Source: Planctomycetota bacterium
GTDB taxonomy: Bacteria > Planctomycetota > Phycisphaerae > Phycisphaerales > UBA1924
NCBI GenBank assembly: GCA_039819165.1
Contig: JBCBSM010000001.1
Coordinates: forward strand, 2,046,001 to 2,110,000
Direction: 5' to 3'
Length of the DNA: 64,000 nt
Part shown: positions 62,029-64,000 of the stretch, piece by piece
Numbering within the stretch: the first letter of the stretch is position 1
How the letters are laid out: the number at the start of each line of letters is the position of its first letter
Notes under the pieces: generated by a model
Told to the model about the DNA's origin: nothing
Databases searched by the model: none
Seen by the model: the letters and a program-made list of their open reading frames with translations, nothing else
Translations under genes and position numbers: made by a program

Positions 62029-64000
62029 CTATCCGCCCAGCGCTGCCCGCAGCTCCTCGAGGGGCTGGCGGTAGCTCTCCGCGCGGCCGCCGTACCGCTC
62101 CAGCAGCGTTGCCGCCTGCTCGGCGCTCCGCCGCGCCGCGTCGGCCCGCCCCGACGCCAGCTCCCACTGGCCCCGGCGAACGATCGCGAGCACCTCCTCG
62201 GGTGTACCCCGCGCACCGATCAGGAGTTCGCCGATGATCGACTCGGCCTCGTCCAGCCGGTCGCAGGCGATGTAGGCGGTCGCCAGCGTGCTCCCGACGA
62301 TCTGCGGCGGCATGCGGCCCGTGGCCCGGGCCCGCTCCGCCAGAGCGATCGCCTCCTCGCAGTCGTCCATCTCGGTCGCCAGCAGGTACGCCAGGTTGTT
62401 GAGCGTCTGCCCGTCCTCGGGGTTCCGCTCGATGACCGTCCGCCAGGCCGCCTCCGCCTCGCTGTACCGCGCGCGGTTGTAGAGGGACGAGCCCAGCATG
62501 CCGCCCGCCTGCTGCGCCAGCACGTCGTCGGAGCTGCCGGCAAGCTGCCGCAGCTCGTCGAGGCCCTGCACCTCGGTGGACTCGTCGGCCAGCATCAGCG
62601 AGCACAGCCAGACCTCGCCGATGCGGTTGGGCGTCTGCGCCACGCCGACTTGACGCGCGAGCTCCAACCGCGTGGGATGGTCCCGCACTGCGCTGGCCAG
62701 CGCATTGAACCACGCCACCACCAGCGACGGATCGTTCCGCACCAAGTTGAACGACTGGCGGGCCTCGGCCACCGCGCGGTCCGACGCACCCTCGTCGATC
62801 GACAGCCGCGCCGCCAGCAGCGGCAGCACCCAGCTGCCCTCCACGTTGAGCAGCGGGTCGTTCAGCACCTCGCGGGCCTTGCGGCGAGCCGTCGCCGACC
62901 CCTGGTTGCTCAGGTGCTCCACGAACTGGGCGGCGATCTGCGGGTTGCGACGCTTGGCCAGCGCCGCCTCGAACAGCGTCGTCGCCTCGTTGGGCCGCTC
63001 CATCTCGGCCATCAGCCGCGCGAACCCCACGATCGAATCCACGTCGCCCGGACGATCCTCGATCGACCGGTTGATCAGGCCCATCGCCTCGGCGACGCGG
63101 GCGTTCTCGACCATCGTGCCGACCAGCTGCGTACGCAGCGGCGCGAGCCGTGGGTTGAGCCGCACCGCCTCGGCCACCGCGTCGCCGGCCTCCTCGTAGC
63201 GCCGCTGATCCATGGCGATCGCGGCCCGCAGCCGGTACGCATCGGCGAGCGCCGGATTGAGCCGGACCGCCTCGGCCAGGTCCTCCTCGGCGTCGCGGCG
63301 GAACTGGGTCTTCTCGGCCTCGGTCAGCTGCTCGTCCGTGAGCACCCGGGCCCAGATCAGCTCGGCCCGCCGGGTGTAGGCCAGCGCCGACGACGGGTGG
63401 CGGGCGATGACCTCGTCCAGCCCCCGCCGCGCACCCGGCAGGTCGCCCTGCCGCCGCGCGATGCGGGCGCTCAGCAGGCCGATGACCTCCGACCGGCGAT
63501 CCTCGTCGGACAGCTGCCCGATCGCGTCGCGGGCTTCATCCAGCCGATCGCTGGTGATGAGCGCCTCGATGCGAGCGCGGCGGAAGACGCCGTCCTCGTC
63601 CGCGCCGCCGGCGATCAACCCATCGATGACATCGATGGCCTCGTCGCCGCGGCCCGATACCAGCAGCAGCTGCGCCAGATTCCGCTCCATCGTGCGGGCC
63701 TCGTCGTCGAGCGAGGAGTACTCCCGCAGCACGGCGATCGCCCGATCCCGCTGGCCGCGGCTGGACAGGAAGGCCGCGTAGGTCATCGCGTCCTGCTGCG
63801 CCAGCGTGCCGGCGTCGCGGCGACGCTGCAGGTAGCCATCGAACACCGCAACGGCGTCGCCCATCCGGCCCTGCTCGGCGTGCCACGCCGCGGCCACCGT
63901 GGCCACCTCGAGCGAGTCCTCGCCCGCGGCGAGCTCGTCGATCAGCGCCCGGCCCTTGGCCCACTCGCCCAGCTGCACGTACAGCCGCGCCAGCGCCAGG
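62029..64000 (-). CDS. TPR-repeat protein of the exopolysaccharide cluster (N-terminus beyond the right edge)
   Basis: The frame is open to the right edge, giving at least 657 residues. It is built of many tetratricopeptide repeats: DDEARTMERNLAQLLLVSGR, NPALADAYRLRAAIAMDQRRYEEAG and SEAEAAWRTVIERNPEDGQTLNNLAYLL. Such proteins act as periplasmic or cytosolic scaffolds, for example for PrsT-type export systems. It lies upstream of the Wzz-like gene on the same strand. The N-terminus, including any signal peptide, is not visible. The first GTG in the window (63978) is internal to a repeat and is not the true start. Confidence 0.88.
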   Translation of the reverse strand, partial: LALARLYVQLGEWAKGRALIDELAAGEDSLEVATVAAAWHAEQGRMGDAVAVFDGYLQRRRDAGTLAQQDAMTYAAFLSSRGQRDRAIAVLREYSSLDDEARTMERNLAQLLLVSGRGDEAIDVIDGLIAGGADEDGVFRRARIEALITSDRLDEARDAIGQLSDEDRRSEVIGLLSARIARRQGDLPGARRGLDEVIARHPSSALAYTRRAELIWARVLTDEQLTEAEKTQFRRDAEEDLAEAVRLNPALADAYRLRAAIAMDQRRYEEAGDAVAEAVRLNPRLAPLRTQLVGTMVENARVAEAMGLINRSIEDRPGDVDSIVGFARLMAEMERPNEATTLFEAALAKRRNPQIAAQFVEHLSNQGSATARRKAREVLNDPLLNVEGSWVLPLLAARLSIDEGASDRAVAEARQSFNLVRNDPSLVVAWFNALASAVRDHPTRLELARQVGVAQTPNRIGEVWLCSLMLADESTEVQGLDELRQLAGSSDDVLAQQAGGMLGSSLYNRARYSEAEAAWRTVIERNPEDGQTLNNLAYLLATEMDDCEEAIALAERARATGRMPPQIVGSTLATAYIACDRLDEAESIIGELLIGARGTPEEVLAIVRRGQWELASGRADAARRSAEQAATLLERYGGRAESYRQPLEELRAALGG

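Overview
This is a very GC-rich, densely coded bacterial chromosome segment. I infer a planctomycete of the class Phycisphaerae. The main reason is nine secreted proteins that share a C-terminal, two-loop dockerin-like tag with consensus D-x-DGDG-x-LTxFDFLxFQN and a Gly-Cys end, a type I know mainly from Phycisphaerales. Almost every codon ends in C or G, so long shadow ORFs run opposite most real genes. I see no rRNA, tRNA, CRISPR array, integrase or insertion sequence.

Layout. 1-2150: tail of an unknown gene, a small unknown protein and a GGDEF diguanylate cyclase. 2249-13452: secreted tag-bearing proteins interleaved with dihydrolipoyl dehydrogenase (lpdA) and glycyl-tRNA synthetase. 13579-20258: a minus-strand run starting with phage-type portal, scaffold-like and SU10-type major capsid genes and four small virion-like genes, ending in a FabF-like ketoacyl synthase. 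20259-24938: a cation efflux gene bracketed by REP-like palindromes, a small beta-barrel-like protein, der, and another tagged protein. 25035-34422: truA, an isolated nuoG, a SYLF lipoprotein, hisS and a hisS-glycosyltransferase-lipoprotein run, then a metallo-beta-lactamase-like protein without its metal motif. 34542-46166: a tagged PQQ-type sugar dehydrogenase, a tagged TIGR03790-like protein, sixA, metG, two secreted unknowns, pyrE and a pair of tandem paralogues. 46230-54035: an endonuclease/exonuclease/phosphatase-fold membrane protein, a multi-spanning glycosyltransferase-like protein, a UbiA-type prenyltransferase, a large zinc protease and a tagged protein. 54201-64000: a ParA-VanZ-MurJ operon and an exopolysaccharide run (WecA-like, sugar epimerase, Wzz/BY-kinase-like, TPR protein), cut by the right edge.

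The most unusual items are: the virion gene module with no terminase, tail-tape, lysis or integrase gene beside it; a palindromic repeat with a GNRA-type loop; a recurring TANNNT box 5-9 bases before start codons that lack a Shine-Dalgarno sequence, which suggests leaderless transcripts for many cytosolic genes; the Cys-bracketed tag on nine exported proteins; and a Wzz/BY-kinase protein lacking the Walker A lysine. Start codons were chosen by eye from Shine-Dalgarno spacing or from the TANNNT rule. Function calls are from motif recognition without database searches.
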